DNA from: Acidianus brierleyi
GTDB lineage: Archaea > Thermoproteota > Thermoprotei_A > Sulfolobales > Sulfolobaceae
Direction of reading: 5' to 3'
DNA length: 64,000 bases
Assembly (NCBI RefSeq): GCF_003201835.2
Contig: NZ_CP029289.2
Location: 2,550,501-2,614,500, forward strand
Both the position numbers and the translations under genes were made by a program. Positions 8,818 through 18,080 of this stretch are shown in pieces. How positions within the stretch are numbered: the stretch's first letter is position 1; every line of letters begins with the position of its first letter. A model generated the notes under the pieces. The model was given only the letters and a program-made list of their open reading frames with translations, searched no databases and was not told the origin of the DNA.

Positions 8818-11763
8818 ATGTATTCACGGTTATTAATGGGAACCATATTAATCATAACAGTTATTATAAGTGTTTGTCCGGATTTATTCTTGAGTTTTTC
8901 TAGTAATTCTAGAGACTTTTCTTATAATTATTATGCTTTTCCTCCTTTAGACGGTAATGTAACGTTAGCTGGAAAGTATCTTTCTGGAGGTATTAATGTT
9001 TATAGGTATTATTCTATTGAACCTGCTCCTATGGGAATAGGATTCTTCGGAATAGGCCCTGACGGTCCGTGTATTGTAAGAACGTCACAAGTTATGGCTA
9101 GAGTTTCAATAGGTAGTCTTGATATCTCTTCATCCTTATATTCTGGCGTTATGACTTATCAATTTAATTCTGTGATGGTTTATTCTTCTAGTGGGAAAAA
9201 TTATTCTCTATGGGTTCAAAATGTTGCACGAATATACTCGGACAATAATAGTATAGAGTTCATTGATAACGTTTGGAATTTTACTTCTCCTAATGCTAAC
9301 GTTACCGGATTAAGAGGAAACGGAAATATAATTAAGTTTTCTTCACAAACTTTCTACTATTATGTAGCATCTGATTTACCTGGTAGTATGGGAACATATT
9401 CATATCCTTTTACTTTTTACATGTTAAGTAATGTTACAATAAATTCTCTTGGTCAACCGGAAATATTACTTTGGTATAATGATGGACAAGGATGGATAAA
9501 CTATGATAATATAACCGTTACAAACGTAGTGGACGCATCTAATGTAAGTTTTCTAATAGATGGATATGAATATGCAGATAATGGTCTATTTTATGATGAG
9601 GAATTGGTAATGGGAGGGCCTGGGGGAGGACTATGTACATACGTGTTTTCTGCAAATATTCAAATGTCAATATACTACTGGAATGGCAATAATTTCCAAG
9701 AACCTTTAAATACTTTTAATTTTGGATCTGATACAGCAGAAAAAGTTAATAACGTCAAAGATATTTTAGGTCAATCAGTTAATGGTCAACCTTATGCAGC
9801 TATTACTTCTGGTTCTACATCTTTGGGTTATTTATGGAATTCAGAAGACGTTTCTTCTGTTACTATTAATTCAGACGTATCAAACGGTAGTGCGCTTATA
9901 TTTCCAGAGTCCGTATCTTATAAGGATACATTTGGAATTCCACCTCTAGGATACATTGGGGATAATTTTACTGTAGTTGTGTATCCGGAGAATTATTCAA
10001 TTCTAATTTATAAGGATGGTGTATTGAGCGGTGAGAGTTTTGTTTGTGCAATAGCTGGTAAAACTGAATTAGAAAAGGCAGTTAATTTTTCAGTTTCTAC
10101 ATCCAATAATATTACAGTATTTCAAGGTTTTTCAAATTATTTAAACTTGACCGTTAATGCCGTTGGAATATTAAAAATCTATCTTTCTATACCGTCGTTT
10201 ATTTCTTATACTCCTATTTATAGCTCTTTTGATCAAGGTACTGAAATTGTATCAATCTTGCTTCATGCTAGTAAAAATTCTCCTCCAGGATTATATAATG
10301 GAGTAGTGTATGTAAAGTTACAAGACGGACAGGAAATTGTTAAAAATATTGAAATTTCTATAGAACCGAGAATATTTACTGTGAACTTAGATTATATATT
10401 TAAAGGAAATAAACCTTCGCAGATTCCAGAGATCTCTCTCATTTTCCCTAATGGGACTAAAGAAAACGTTACTGAAGGTATCTATAAAGTGCCATATGGT
10501 ACTGAGTATGAAATTTCACAAGAGATTCTAGATGGAAATATTAGATGGATAACTAACCATTCTATAGAAGGATACTTTACGTCTTCTAGTAGTTTAATAA
10601 TAATTTATTATGAACAATATAAAGTAGATTTTGGTTTTAAGATAATGGGAGAATATACTAGTTATACTCCCCAAATAGTTTATTATTATCTAGGAAGACA
10701 GGAGGTTACAAACCCGGGTATTGTATGGGCAGATTATAATAGTTCATATACCTATTCTAAACTTCTTAACGGGTCAAATTCTACTGAGAGATGGATATCC
10801 TATAATAACTCAGGTTTTATAGACGGATTTAACGTAACTGCGGTGTATTATAATCAGTTTTACGTTAATGTTAATTCTCCAATTAAACTATATGCTAAGG
10901 TTAGCAATTCCAATATCTCTTTCGTATCCGGCTGGTATAATTATTCTGAAGCTATTAATGTTGAGAATATATCGTATTATATAACAAATACAGAGAGAAT
11001 ATTGATAATCAAAATGGTACCATCAAACTTTATTATAGTTAATAATTATACTCAGTTTTATGCTTACCCTATAATTCAATTCTACGTAAATATTTCACAG
11101 AATATTCCTCTTAAAGCATTGGTTAATGGGACTGAGACAATATTAACGTCCAATTGGTATAATAATGGTACAAGGGTTTTAATTGAGAATTCCACATATA
11201 CTATGAATTTCGTAAGATTTTTAGTACTCGCAGTATATCCTTATAATTTTATTGTTAATAGAAGTATAAACGTTCATTTGAGTCTTTTGAAGCAATATTA
11301 TGTAACAGTGAATAGTGGAGTTCCTTTGGAGGCCTATATAAATAGTACTAAAGAGCCAATAACTTCTGGGTGGTATAATTCAGGAACTACAATAGATGTA
11401 ATTAATAATACATACTATTCCGATTCATATACTAGATTCGTTATATTAGATATAATAAATAGGAATATTACAGTTAATAATCCTTCTAACATAACAGTTA
11501 TGACAGAAAAGGAATTTTTAGTAAATATTAATAATGTTTCTCAATGGTATCCAGCGTCAAGTAGGATTACGTTAAATGCTAACGTGCCTTTTTATGAAGT
11601 AGGTAGTTTTAAGGGAACATATAATGTTCCTATAGGATATACTATAACAGTTAATGGGCCTATTAAAGAAGAACTAGTAACTGGAATAAACATTCTTTTC
11701 GTATTAGGAATTATGGTAGCAGTATTAGCAATAATAGTGCTTATTATTATTAAAAGAAAATAA
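8818..11763 (+). CDS. large thermopsin-family acid protease (MEROPS A5) with C-terminal repeats and membrane anchor
   Basis: 981 residues, almost three times the classical thermopsin length of about 340. An N-terminal signal-like helix (LLMGTILIITVIISV) is followed by the thermopsin core to about residue 330, with EPAPMGIGFFGIGPDG, SSLYSGVMTYQFNSV and the FLIDGYEYADNGLFYDEELV block. The middle is beta-rich. Residues ~680-890 hold three repeats of the type Y-V-N/T-V...PL-A-x-V/I-N-x...GWYN. A final transmembrane helix ends in KRK. It would be an extracytoplasmic, membrane-anchored protease active at low pH. It has many Asn-x-Ser/Thr sites. It overlaps the convergent minus-strand gene by 14 bases. 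Confidence 0.82.
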   Translation: MYSRLLMGTILIITVIISVCPDLFLSFSSNSRDFSYNYYAFPPLDGNVTLAGKYLSGGINVYRYYSIEPAPMGIGFFGIGPDGPCIVRTSQVMARVSIGSLDISSSLYSGVMTYQFNSVMVYSSSGKNYSLWVQNVARIYSDNNSIEFIDNVWNFTSPNANVTGLRGNGNIIKFSSQTFYYYVASDLPGSMGTYSYPFTFYMLSNVTINSLGQPEILLWYNDGQGWINYDNITVTNVVDASNVSFLIDGYEYADNGLFYDEELVMGGPGGGLCTYVFSANIQMSIYYWNGNNFQEPLNTFNFGSDTAEKVNNVKDILGQSVNGQPYAAITSGSTSLGYLWNSEDVSSVTINSDVSNGSALIFPESVSYKDTFGIPPLGYIGDNFTVVVYPENYSILIYKDGVLSGESFVCAIAGKTELEKAVNFSVSTSNNITVFQGFSNYLNLTVNAVGILKIYLSIPSFISYTPIYSSFDQGTEIVSILLHASKNSPPGLYNGVVYVKLQDGQEIVKNIEISIEPRIFTVNLDYIFKGNKPSQIPEISLIFPNGTKENVTEGIYKVPYGTEYEISQEILDGNIRWITNHSIEGYFTSSSSLIIIYYEQYKVDFGFKIMGEYTSYTPQIVYYYLGRQEVTNPGIVWADYNSSYTYSKLLNGSNSTERWISYNNSGFIDGFNVTAVYYNQFYVNVNSPIKLYAKVSNSNISFVSGWYNYSEAINVENISYYITNTERILIIKMVPSNFIIVNNYTQFYAYPIIQFYVNISQNIPLKALVNGTETILTSNWYNNGTRVLIENSTYTMNFVRFLVLAVYPYNFIVNRSINVHLSLLKQYYVTVNSGVPLEAYINSTKEPITSGWYNSGTTIDVINNTYYSDSYTRFVILDIINRNITVNNPSNITVMTEKEFLVNINNVSQWYPASSRITLNANVPFYEVGSFKGTYNVPIGYTITVNGPIKEELVTGINILFVLGIMVAVLAIIVLIIIKRK

Positions 11764-12280
11764 TATTCTTTTTTTCTAAAATATATATTGATAAACCTAA
11801 AATTATCATTGCTATGCCCATAATTTCTATGGAGTTCTTATTATTGACTAGATTCATCTGAGTTATTTCTATTTTTATCATAGCTGGATAAATGGGACGT
11901 GTTGTGTTTATTTCCTTTAAGTTTGTCACAATTTTTTCTTGAGTCACGTTTCCGCAGGGAAGATGAACAGTCTCATTTACAGTCTGTCTGACTTTTTGAG
12001 TATAAGACTCTGAAAATATGGAGAATTCCCAATTTCCTGAAGTTAATTTTAATACTTTAGGTATTTTATAGATATTTACTCCGTTATGAATTACTCTTAC
12101 TGTTAGACTAACATTACTGTCATTATTTATGAGAATAATATAACCTTTTGCTACGTTAGGTACAGACATTGAATATGGTTTCGTTATTAAAACTGTATGA
12201 TTTACCGGAATGTTTATGTTAATCATTGAGAGCGAAAGTAAAACTATTCCTATAGAAAATATTAACATTCCTATTCTCAT
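11750..12280 (-). CDS. bitopic membrane protein of unknown function, last gene of ABC operon
   Basis: 176 residues with an N-terminal hydrophobic segment (MLIFSIGIVLLSLSMI) and a C-terminal one (MGIAMIILGLSIYIL), enclosing an extracytoplasmic beta-rich domain of about 120 residues with several N-glycosylation sequons. No family recognised. It overlaps the ABC permease stop by 4 bases, so it belongs to the same transcript. It is probably an accessory or sensor part of the transporter, which is inference from position only. Confidence 0.6.
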   Translation of the reverse strand: MRIGMLIFSIGIVLLSLSMININIPVNHTVLITKPYSMSVPNVAKGYIILINNDSNVSLTVRVIHNGVNIYKIPKVLKLTSGNWEFSIFSESYTQKVRQTVNETVHLPCGNVTQEKIVTNLKEINTTRPIYPAMIKIEITQMNLVNNKNSIEIMGIAMIILGLSIYILEKKNIIFF

Positions 12281-13017
12281 ATTTCCAACCTCACGAACCT
12301 TATGTAAGAATAAAGTAAAGCAAAAGTTAAAATTAAGATTTCAATTAACAATCCACTCAAAAGAAAATTCAGCATATTCTTATTTTCCTCATATTGTGCT
12401 AAAAGGACTATAAAAGGATTAGAGAAAGAAGATAACAATAATAATGAAGAGTTAGAAATTATTAATTCATAATTTAAAATTCCTCCAAATATAAAAATTA
12501 TTCCAGAAGTGAATATTGATAATAATGTAGATATTCCTTCACTCTTGAAAGTTAAGGAAATTAAATAAATTATATTTTCTATAAAGAAATATCCGCAAGT
12601 AAAAGTTATAATAATTATTGAAGGAACATATATTCCAGAAATTATTAAATAAAATTCTAAAGACGATAACCAAAGAATATAAGGAAAAATTACGTCGGAG
12701 AAATACGTCATAAAGAAAATTGCATTCCTCTTTATAGGTAACATAAGAAACGGTATTATAGATCCCCTATAGATATGATTTCCAGTGACGAAGATTATAT
12801 TTCTCAAACCCAAAGCAAACGCTATAGTTTCTGATACACTAATAATAGGGAATAATGCTAAAACTATTGCATAAGTTTGGAAAAATCCCCTCTCCAAGAA
12901 GGCTGGAAGAAATATATTTGAGGCTATCATAAAAGGAAAGACTATTTCAATAGTGGGCTCTCTATATCTTTCTCTAAAAATAAGCCTAAATATTTGAAAA
13001 TTTTTTGAAAGCTTCAT
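12277..13017 (-). CDS. ABC transporter permease (ABC-2-like export type)
   Basis: 246 residues with about six hydrophobic segments and no large soluble domain, as in ABC-2 type export permeases. Its start overlaps the end of the ATPase gene by 32 bases. Together they make a minimal exporter. Substrates could be peptides, lipids or the secreted proteins encoded upstream; nothing in the sequence decides this. Confidence 0.75.
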   Translation of the reverse strand: MKLSKNFQIFRLIFRERYREPTIEIVFPFMIASNIFLPAFLERGFFQTYAIVLALFPIISVSETIAFALGLRNIIFVTGNHIYRGSIIPFLMLPIKRNAIFFMTYFSDVIFPYILWLSSLEFYLIISGIYVPSIIIITFTCGYFFIENIIYLISLTFKSEGISTLLSIFTSGIIFIFGGILNYELIISNSSLLLLSSFSNPFIVLLAQYEENKNMLNFLLSGLLIEILILTFALLYSYIRFVRLEI

Positions 13018-13834
13018 CTAAAGATGACCTCCTTAAACTAATAATTTTTATGTTATTTTCATCAAGAATATCTACTATTTCCCTTACGTTACCTTTAACA
13101 ATTATATATCCGCCATCAACTCTAGCATTTTTTAAGATACTCATCGCGGCTTTTTGATTATCTACAAGAATGTAAATTTCTTCTTCTTCAGAGTCATTGA
13201 GTGCTTCATTTATTTTTCCGCTAAAAACTATTTTTCCGTCGTTGATAAAGACGACTTCTGTAATTATTTTCTCTAATTCTGAAAGTATATGTGAGGATAT
13301 AAAGAATGTAACTCCGTTTTTGTTAAGCCTTCTTACTTTATCATAGAATTCAGATCTAGCCTTAGGATCAAGATTAGCTGTAGGTTCGTCTGCAATAATG
13401 AGTTTAGGTTTTTTTAAAAGAGCAGAAACTAATTGAACTTTTTGAGACAAACCAGACGATAATTTTGATAGTTTTTTCTTGAGGTAAGGTGTTAAAGAGA
13501 ATTCTTCTATAAATGGAGAAGGATCTACGCCATAGATATCAGAGAAACCTCTTAAATATTCTTCTACAGTGTTTTCTTGAGGATAAGTTAGGTTAGTGAA
13601 AATTACGGCTATTTTTCCTTTAACTTCTGGATTATCCCAAGGATCTTTTCCGAAAACCTTCACAATACCAGATGTAGGTCTAGCTAATCCGGATATTATT
13701 CTAATAGTGGTAGTTTTTCCAGCGCCGTTAGGACCTATGAAACCTGTAATAGAATGGTCATTAACTTTAAAATTTAAGCCCTTAAGAATTTCTTTTCTTC
13801 CGTAATTCTTTGTAAGATCTGTTACCTCTATCAT
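12986..13834 (-). CDS. ABC transporter ATP-binding protein
   Basis: 282 residues. Walker A is GPNGAGKTT at about residues 35-43, the signature motif is KLSSGLSQKVQ, and Walker B is KLIIADEPTANLDP, followed by the switch His in ISSHI. The extra C-terminal ~70 residues are typical of CcmA/NatA-like subunits of ABC-2 exporters. It pairs with the downstream permease. A start codon 24 bases after the 76-residue gene places it in the same operon as the small secreted proteins. Confidence 0.88.
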   Translation of the reverse strand: MIEVTDLTKNYGRKEILKGLNFKVNDHSITGFIGPNGAGKTTTIRIISGLARPTSGIVKVFGKDPWDNPEVKGKIAVIFTNLTYPQENTVEEYLRGFSDIYGVDPSPFIEEFSLTPYLKKKLSKLSSGLSQKVQLVSALLKKPKLIIADEPTANLDPKARSEFYDKVRRLNKNGVTFFISSHILSELEKIITEVVFINDGKIVFSGKINEALNDSEEEEIYILVDNQKAAMSILKNARVDGGYIIVKGNVREIVDILDENNIKIISLRRSSLDEAFKKFSNI

Positions 13835-13857
13835 TCATGTTATAATGAGGGATAATA

Positions 13858-14088
13858 TTATATAGACTTATCTACTTTAGAGGAGCTCTTTTTATGTCTT
13901 CTTTTAGGTTTTCTCTCTCTTCTAATAGAAAATTCTGAAAAACTTAGCCAATGCATATAAAAGCCTATACCTAAGACTATGGCTATTGGAATTACTAAGA
14001 TAAGTATAGCAATTTCTGGGAAATATTCGATATAAAAGGGCTGTGGAGGTACCTTTGTAGTAGTCGTTGTAACATAAATTATGTTCAT
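13858..14088 (-). CDS. small single-pass membrane protein
   Basis: 76 residues: a short extracytoplasmic N-terminus, one strong hydrophobic segment (IAILILVIPIAIVLGIGFYM) and a very basic cytoplasmic tail rich in Arg and Lys with RRERKPKRRHKKSS. It lies 24 bases upstream of the ABC ATPase. Function is unknown; the topology suits a small transporter accessory or anchor. Confidence 0.5.
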   Translation of the reverse strand: MNIIYVTTTTTKVPPQPFYIEYFPEIAILILVIPIAIVLGIGFYMHWLSFSEFSIRRERKPKRRHKKSSSKVDKSI

Positions 14089-14111
14089 CAGCCTATCATA
14101 ACTGATTCATC

Positions 14112-14708
14112 TTAAAAAGTTTTTTCATTAACATAGAAGTGTTTAATAATTAGTTGGCCTAAAAAATCACTTCCTACTATAGTGTAAACTCCAGGAGAAA
14201 ACTTCTTAAAAGAGCCATTTTCCCAATAACCATTTATAATAAATGTCGTCTTTCCATTCTCATAATAATTGTTAGCCTTTATTATACTGGAATGAGGTAA
14301 TATTTCAAAAGAAAACTGTTTAGGATCATTTGTAGTAAAATTAAATATATTTAAAGGAACACCGTATGAAATATTATACTTAGTATAGTATCCTTTGAAA
14401 ATAGCTAAATTAAAAGGTAATTTACTCTGATTAGGAAGGGGATAAAATATCTTAAGGTTTGATTCTCCACCTCGAATTATTGTGGATCCGTTATTGTAGA
14501 GAAAAACAGTTATCTTCAGGAATTGTCCAGGGTAAATTTTAGAATTATTAAGTATAACGTAGAAATTCACATCGTCTTTCTTAGTCTTTACATCTCCAGT
14601 TATTAGGGCTAGATAAGAAACATTTATTCCATTTATAAAAATATGAGCAAAAACCAAAGAATACATAGCTATAACAATTATTACAAGGCAAATATAAGCA
14701 GGTCTCAT
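14112..14708 (-). CDS. secreted or anchored Ig-like-fold protein, paralogue 1 of a tandem family
   Basis: 198 residues. An N-terminal hydrophobic helix acts as a signal peptide or anchor, followed by a beta-rich domain with PGQFLKITVFLYNNGS, AIFKGYYTKYNIS and a final FSPGVYTIVGSDFLG block. The same landmarks occur in the next two upstream genes, so they are diverged tandem paralogues. The pattern resembles CARDB/Ig-like adhesion domains, but no exact family is claimed. It lies 23 bases upstream of the 76-residue membrane protein. Confidence 0.6.
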   Translation of the reverse strand: MRPAYICLVIIVIAMYSLVFAHIFINGINVSYLALITGDVKTKKDDVNFYVILNNSKIYPGQFLKITVFLYNNGSTIIRGGESNLKIFYPLPNQSKLPFNLAIFKGYYTKYNISYGVPLNIFNFTTNDPKQFSFEILPHSSIIKANNYYENGKTTFIINGYWENGSFKKFSPGVYTIVGSDFLGQLIIKHFYVNEKTF

Positions 14709-14829
14709 AAAATATGATTGGGAACGATCTCTAATAAATTTTTTTATAATATTTATAAATGTGAATTAACTAAAATTTTATCTTTTTTAATTAATTTAAA
14801 AAATTTCTAGTTTTCCAGAAGAATCTCTA

Positions 14830-14919
14830 TTATGTTACAGTAAAATATTCCAGTACTGTTTGATTAAAGTAGCTAATTCCTTCTACTGTGTATATTCCCG
14901 GTGTAAATAATGTGAATTT
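14830..14919. repeat. 90-bp direct repeat, copy A (partner 15606-15695)
   Basis: Bases 14830-14919 and 15606-15695 are identical by eye and encode the same C-terminal ~30 residues of the two neighbouring paralogues. Sequence similarity drops sharply just outside, which fits gene conversion. Confidence 0.85.
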
Positions 14920-15462
14920 GCCAGATAAAGGATTAGTATAATTTGTTATCCAATACCCATTAATAGAAATAGAAATTTCATTATGTACTGTACCTACAAT
15001 TTTTCCGTTATATATCAATTGCATTTGATTAGAGAGAGGCAGTAGTTTATACTGAGTTGCTGCTAGGATTACAGGGCAAAAATATATTCCAGGTTTATAA
15101 AGATATAAAGGAGTTGCGTTAGATATATTTGAGGTAGTGTAGTATCCTTTGAAAATTTCTAGCCCTACTAATAGATTTTGACCACATGGATATGGAGATG
15201 GAAGACGAATATAATGTTTGCCTACATTAACATAATAAGGAGATTCTCCCATATAATATAATTCCGTTGTAATTTGTAATGATTGTCCAGGTTTTATACT
15301 AGTGGAATTAAGCTCTAGATCAAGCTTTAACAAATTTGGCGAAATTGTTTGGACACTGGAATTGCCAAATTGAGTACTAGAATATAATTCTATATGTAAA
15401 AATAAAAAAGTAAATATGGATCCAATAACTATAATTAAAATAGGATATGTTGCTCTCATCAT
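14830..15462 (-). CDS. secreted Ig-like-fold protein, paralogue 2 of the tandem family
   Basis: 210 residues with an N-terminal signal-like helix (PILIIVIGSIFTFLFL) and the family blocks KPGQSLQITTELYYMG, GLEIFKGYYTTSNISNATP and FTLFTPGIYTVEGISYFNQ. Two segments of the gene are identical or nearly so at DNA level to the broken paralogue next to it (14830-14919 against 15606-15695, and 15116-15172 against 15874-15930), which suggests recent gene conversion or duplication. Function is unknown; an extracellular role is inferred. Confidence 0.65.
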   Translation of the reverse strand: MMRATYPILIIVIGSIFTFLFLHIELYSSTQFGNSSVQTISPNLLKLDLELNSTSIKPGQSLQITTELYYMGESPYYVNVGKHYIRLPSPYPCGQNLLVGLEIFKGYYTTSNISNATPLYLYKPGIYFCPVILAATQYKLLPLSNQMQLIYNGKIVGTVHNEISISINGYWITNYTNPLSGKFTLFTPGIYTVEGISYFNQTVLEYFTVT

Positions 15463-15605
15463 TCTATACCTAATAATATAATATTTTAAGTATATTCCAA
15501 AATATTACATATGAAAGATTTGTCTGAGAGCAGAATCTCGTTATTTAATTAAACGTAATGTCTCAGCTAATTTAGAATATTTCAATTATATAATGAAAAT
15601 TTTTA

Positions 15606-16209
15606 TTATGTTACAGTAAAATATTCCAGTACTGTTTGATTAAAGTAGCTAATTCCTTCTACTGTGTATATTCCCGGTGTAAATAATGTGAATTTAGCAG
15701 GTGTAGCATAATATCCTTTAGGGAAAACAGCGATGTCATCTTTCCCTCTACCTATTGATTTTCCGTTATATGTCATTTGAATTTGATTAGACATTGGAAA
15801 TATTTTATATTAATTTGGATGTATAATACATATACATGAAACTACCAGATTATTATAAATGGAGAGAGGTGTAGCGTTAGATATATTTGAGGTAGTGTAG
15901 TATCCTTTGAAAATTTCTAGCCCTACTAATAATGTATTGCCATACGGAAATGGAGACGGAAGATTTATACCATTTTTGCTTACGTTAAGGTAAAAGGGCG
16001 TCTTTCCGTTATAATATAGATTTACTGTAATGTTTATTGATTGTCCAGGTTTTAACTTGGTAGAATTGAGTGTTAGACTTAAACTGAACATATTCTTGGT
16101 TGTTGTTTTGGCTACTGGATAGGCATGGTATGATTCATTGTGCAAAAATAGGAACGCTAGAATAGATGCAATAATAATTATTAATAATATTTGGATATAC
16201 TATTTTCAT
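15606..16209 (-). pseudogene. paralogue 3 of the secreted Ig-like family, interrupted by an in-frame TAA
   Basis: The frame starts at an ATG at 16209, encodes a signal peptide (MKIVYPNILLIIIIASILAF) and runs to a TAA at 15810-15812. The same frame then continues without shift to the normal C-terminus at 15606. At the stop the intact paralogue has Gln (TQYKLLPLSNQ against N-stop-YKIFPMSNQ), so a single CAA to TAA change explains it. The rest of the reading frame is intact, so the inactivation is recent or the stop is read through. The 57-bp block 15874-15930 is identical to 15116-15172. Confidence 0.8.
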
Positions 16210-16568
16210 TTATTTTAATTAAAAGTATACTATTGAATTTTACATAAAACATTCATAATATTGCTCTAAAATTCAATAGTATTATATAGTAATAGAAACA
16301 TTTATATATAAATTAATAGTAATATTTCATTATATCTCTGTATAATTAGATAAAAAGAGAGAATAAATACTTATCCTTTAAACTTATAATTTTACTTCCA
16401 AATAGTGGCATATGTGCTTAAGTAAAACAACATAATATATTAAAAAATGTTTAATATAAAAGGCAAAAATAGATGACGTTTTTAATTATTTTAAATTTAT
16501 CCCTAAATATGAACTTTAATATATAAGTTTATCTGTAGATATACACATTTAACGAAAATTTTAAGAAT
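16210..16568. other. 359-bp gene-free region with a 16-bp perfect inverted repeat
   Basis: A+T-rich with no open frame. Bases 16227-16242 and 16267-16282 are exact reverse complements (16 of 16) around a 24-base spacer. The left arm overlaps the expected TATA position for the minus-strand gene starting at 16209. The rest holds TATA-like stretches for the plus-strand SelD-like gene. Confidence 0.65.
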
Positions 16569-16589
16569 TTGACAATAAAGTATATTTAT

Positions 16590-17978
16590 ATGGAAGAAGT
16601 TTTCGAGAGATTTAAGGAAAATCTTGAGAGATACAAGAAAATGGGATTAAATCCGTTGTCTTTAGCTACTGGTTGTGCAGTAAAAGTAGATTTAATAGAT
16701 ACAGTTTATCCAGCATTAGAAAAAATAAAAGAAAAGCTCATAGAAAATAACATAGAGGTCTTACCCAGGGAAGACGCAGATATTTTTGTAAGTAAGGAAT
16801 TGATAGAAACAAAAAGAGTTATTGGTGAGGGAAGTTTTGATGCAGATAGAGCTATTAGTTTAATTCAAGTAAATCAAGAAACTGCTGGAAATCCAGAGAA
16901 ATTCGCTAATTTTTTGTTAAGGGCTTATACTTCCATAAAAACTAACAGAAAATTAACAATAGGTAAGGGACACTCGATTGTAACTACAGTACCTAAAGCT
17001 GAAGTGGCAGTTATAGATTTAGTAAAATTAGAAGGAAAGGATACAAATTCCTATACACTAGCTAATAACGATACAATACAAATCGTAGATCCATTAGACG
17101 ATCCTGGTTCTCAAATGCAAGTGGATGTTGCTATATCTAATTCATTAAATGATCTATTCACAAAGGGAGCTTTCCAGAATTTAAGAATGACGCCATTATA
17201 TGATTCTCCAGATATTGATCTTAAGGAGAGGCTTAGAAAGAATTTTTATAATTTTTCTAAGAAATATAATATAGAGATAAACGATGATGTACAACCTAAT
17301 ACTGGAACGTTAATGATTGGTGCTACTGTGTTTGGAGAATCCGATCACGAATTACCAATATATTATAATAAAGTAGAGGAGGGTGACGTAATAATAGTTA
17401 GCAGAGAAATAGGAGAATTGACTCCAATAAATGTTTACATGTGGGTTTTAGCCGCACCAGAAATTTTAGATGTTATGGAAAGTAAAGGAATATCTTTTGA
17501 AAGACTAGAAAAAGCGAAAAAGAAGGCCTTAGATTTAATGAGAGTTCCTAATTTAGGAACTGCCAAAGTAATTTACAGTTATCTTCCAGAATTCAAGAAA
17601 GTCTTTGACAGGGAAAATCATATAACTATGACGACGGACGTAACTGGGCCAGGTATTTTCGTAATTAAGGAGTTTGCAGAAAAAGCAGGAGTTGATGTAA
17701 AACTTGAGGAAATCCCAGTAATTGATAAGGATATAGCAGAATTTGCAACAGAGAGCTTCATCATACCTAACTCTACTGCAGGTACAAATGGCGGAATAGT
17801 AATTTTCAGTAGTAAAAAAATTGCAGACGATATTGTAGAGGATCTTCATAAAGCTGGAATGAATCCTAAGATAATAGGAAAGGTATTACGAAAAGGAAGT
17901 GGGACAGTATACGTTAATAGTGAAATTGAAAAATTTATTCATAGAAAGAATATATTAAAATATTTTAAAATTATATGA
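16590..17978 (+). CDS. SelD-like / AIR-synthase-fold enzyme
   Basis: 462 residues from the ATG at 16590. The frame is open from a TTG at 16569, which would add seven residues. The segment ATGCAVKVDL matches the selenide water dikinase active-site loop: a Cys followed three residues later by Lys, as Cys17 and Lys20 in E. coli SelD. GTLMIGATVFGESDHELPIYY and later glycine-rich stretches fit the PurM/SelD ATP-binding fold. No selenoprotein genes were noticed in the window, so the substrate may be another nucleophile such as sulfur. It is a single gene with its own promoter region. Confidence 0.6.
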   Translation: MEEVFERFKENLERYKKMGLNPLSLATGCAVKVDLIDTVYPALEKIKEKLIENNIEVLPREDADIFVSKELIETKRVIGEGSFDADRAISLIQVNQETAGNPEKFANFLLRAYTSIKTNRKLTIGKGHSIVTTVPKAEVAVIDLVKLEGKDTNSYTLANNDTIQIVDPLDDPGSQMQVDVAISNSLNDLFTKGAFQNLRMTPLYDSPDIDLKERLRKNFYNFSKKYNIEINDDVQPNTGTLMIGATVFGESDHELPIYYNKVEEGDVIIVSREIGELTPINVYMWVLAAPEILDVMESKGISFERLEKAKKKALDLMRVPNLGTAKVIYSYLPEFKKVFDRENHITMTTDVTGPGIFVIKEFAEKAGVDVKLEEIPVIDKDIAEFATESFIIPNSTAGTNGGIVIFSSKKIADDIVEDLHKAGMNPKIIGKVLRKGSGTVYVNSEIEKFIHRKNILKYFKII

Positions 17979-18054
17979 TACTAAAAGACAATAACTAATT
18001 ATTTCTATAATTAATTGTTAATGTTACTGTTCGGAAAATGAACTGCTGAGAAAA

Positions 18055-18062
18055 TTTAAATA
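18055..18062 (+). promoter_or_regulatory. TATA box for ABC operon at 18.1 kb
   Basis: TTTAAATA is centred 26 bases before the ATG at 18084 (23 before the GTG at 18081), the spacing expected for a leaderless transcript in Sulfolobales. Confidence 0.6.
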
Positions 18063-18080
18063 CTACAACCAAATAAAATA

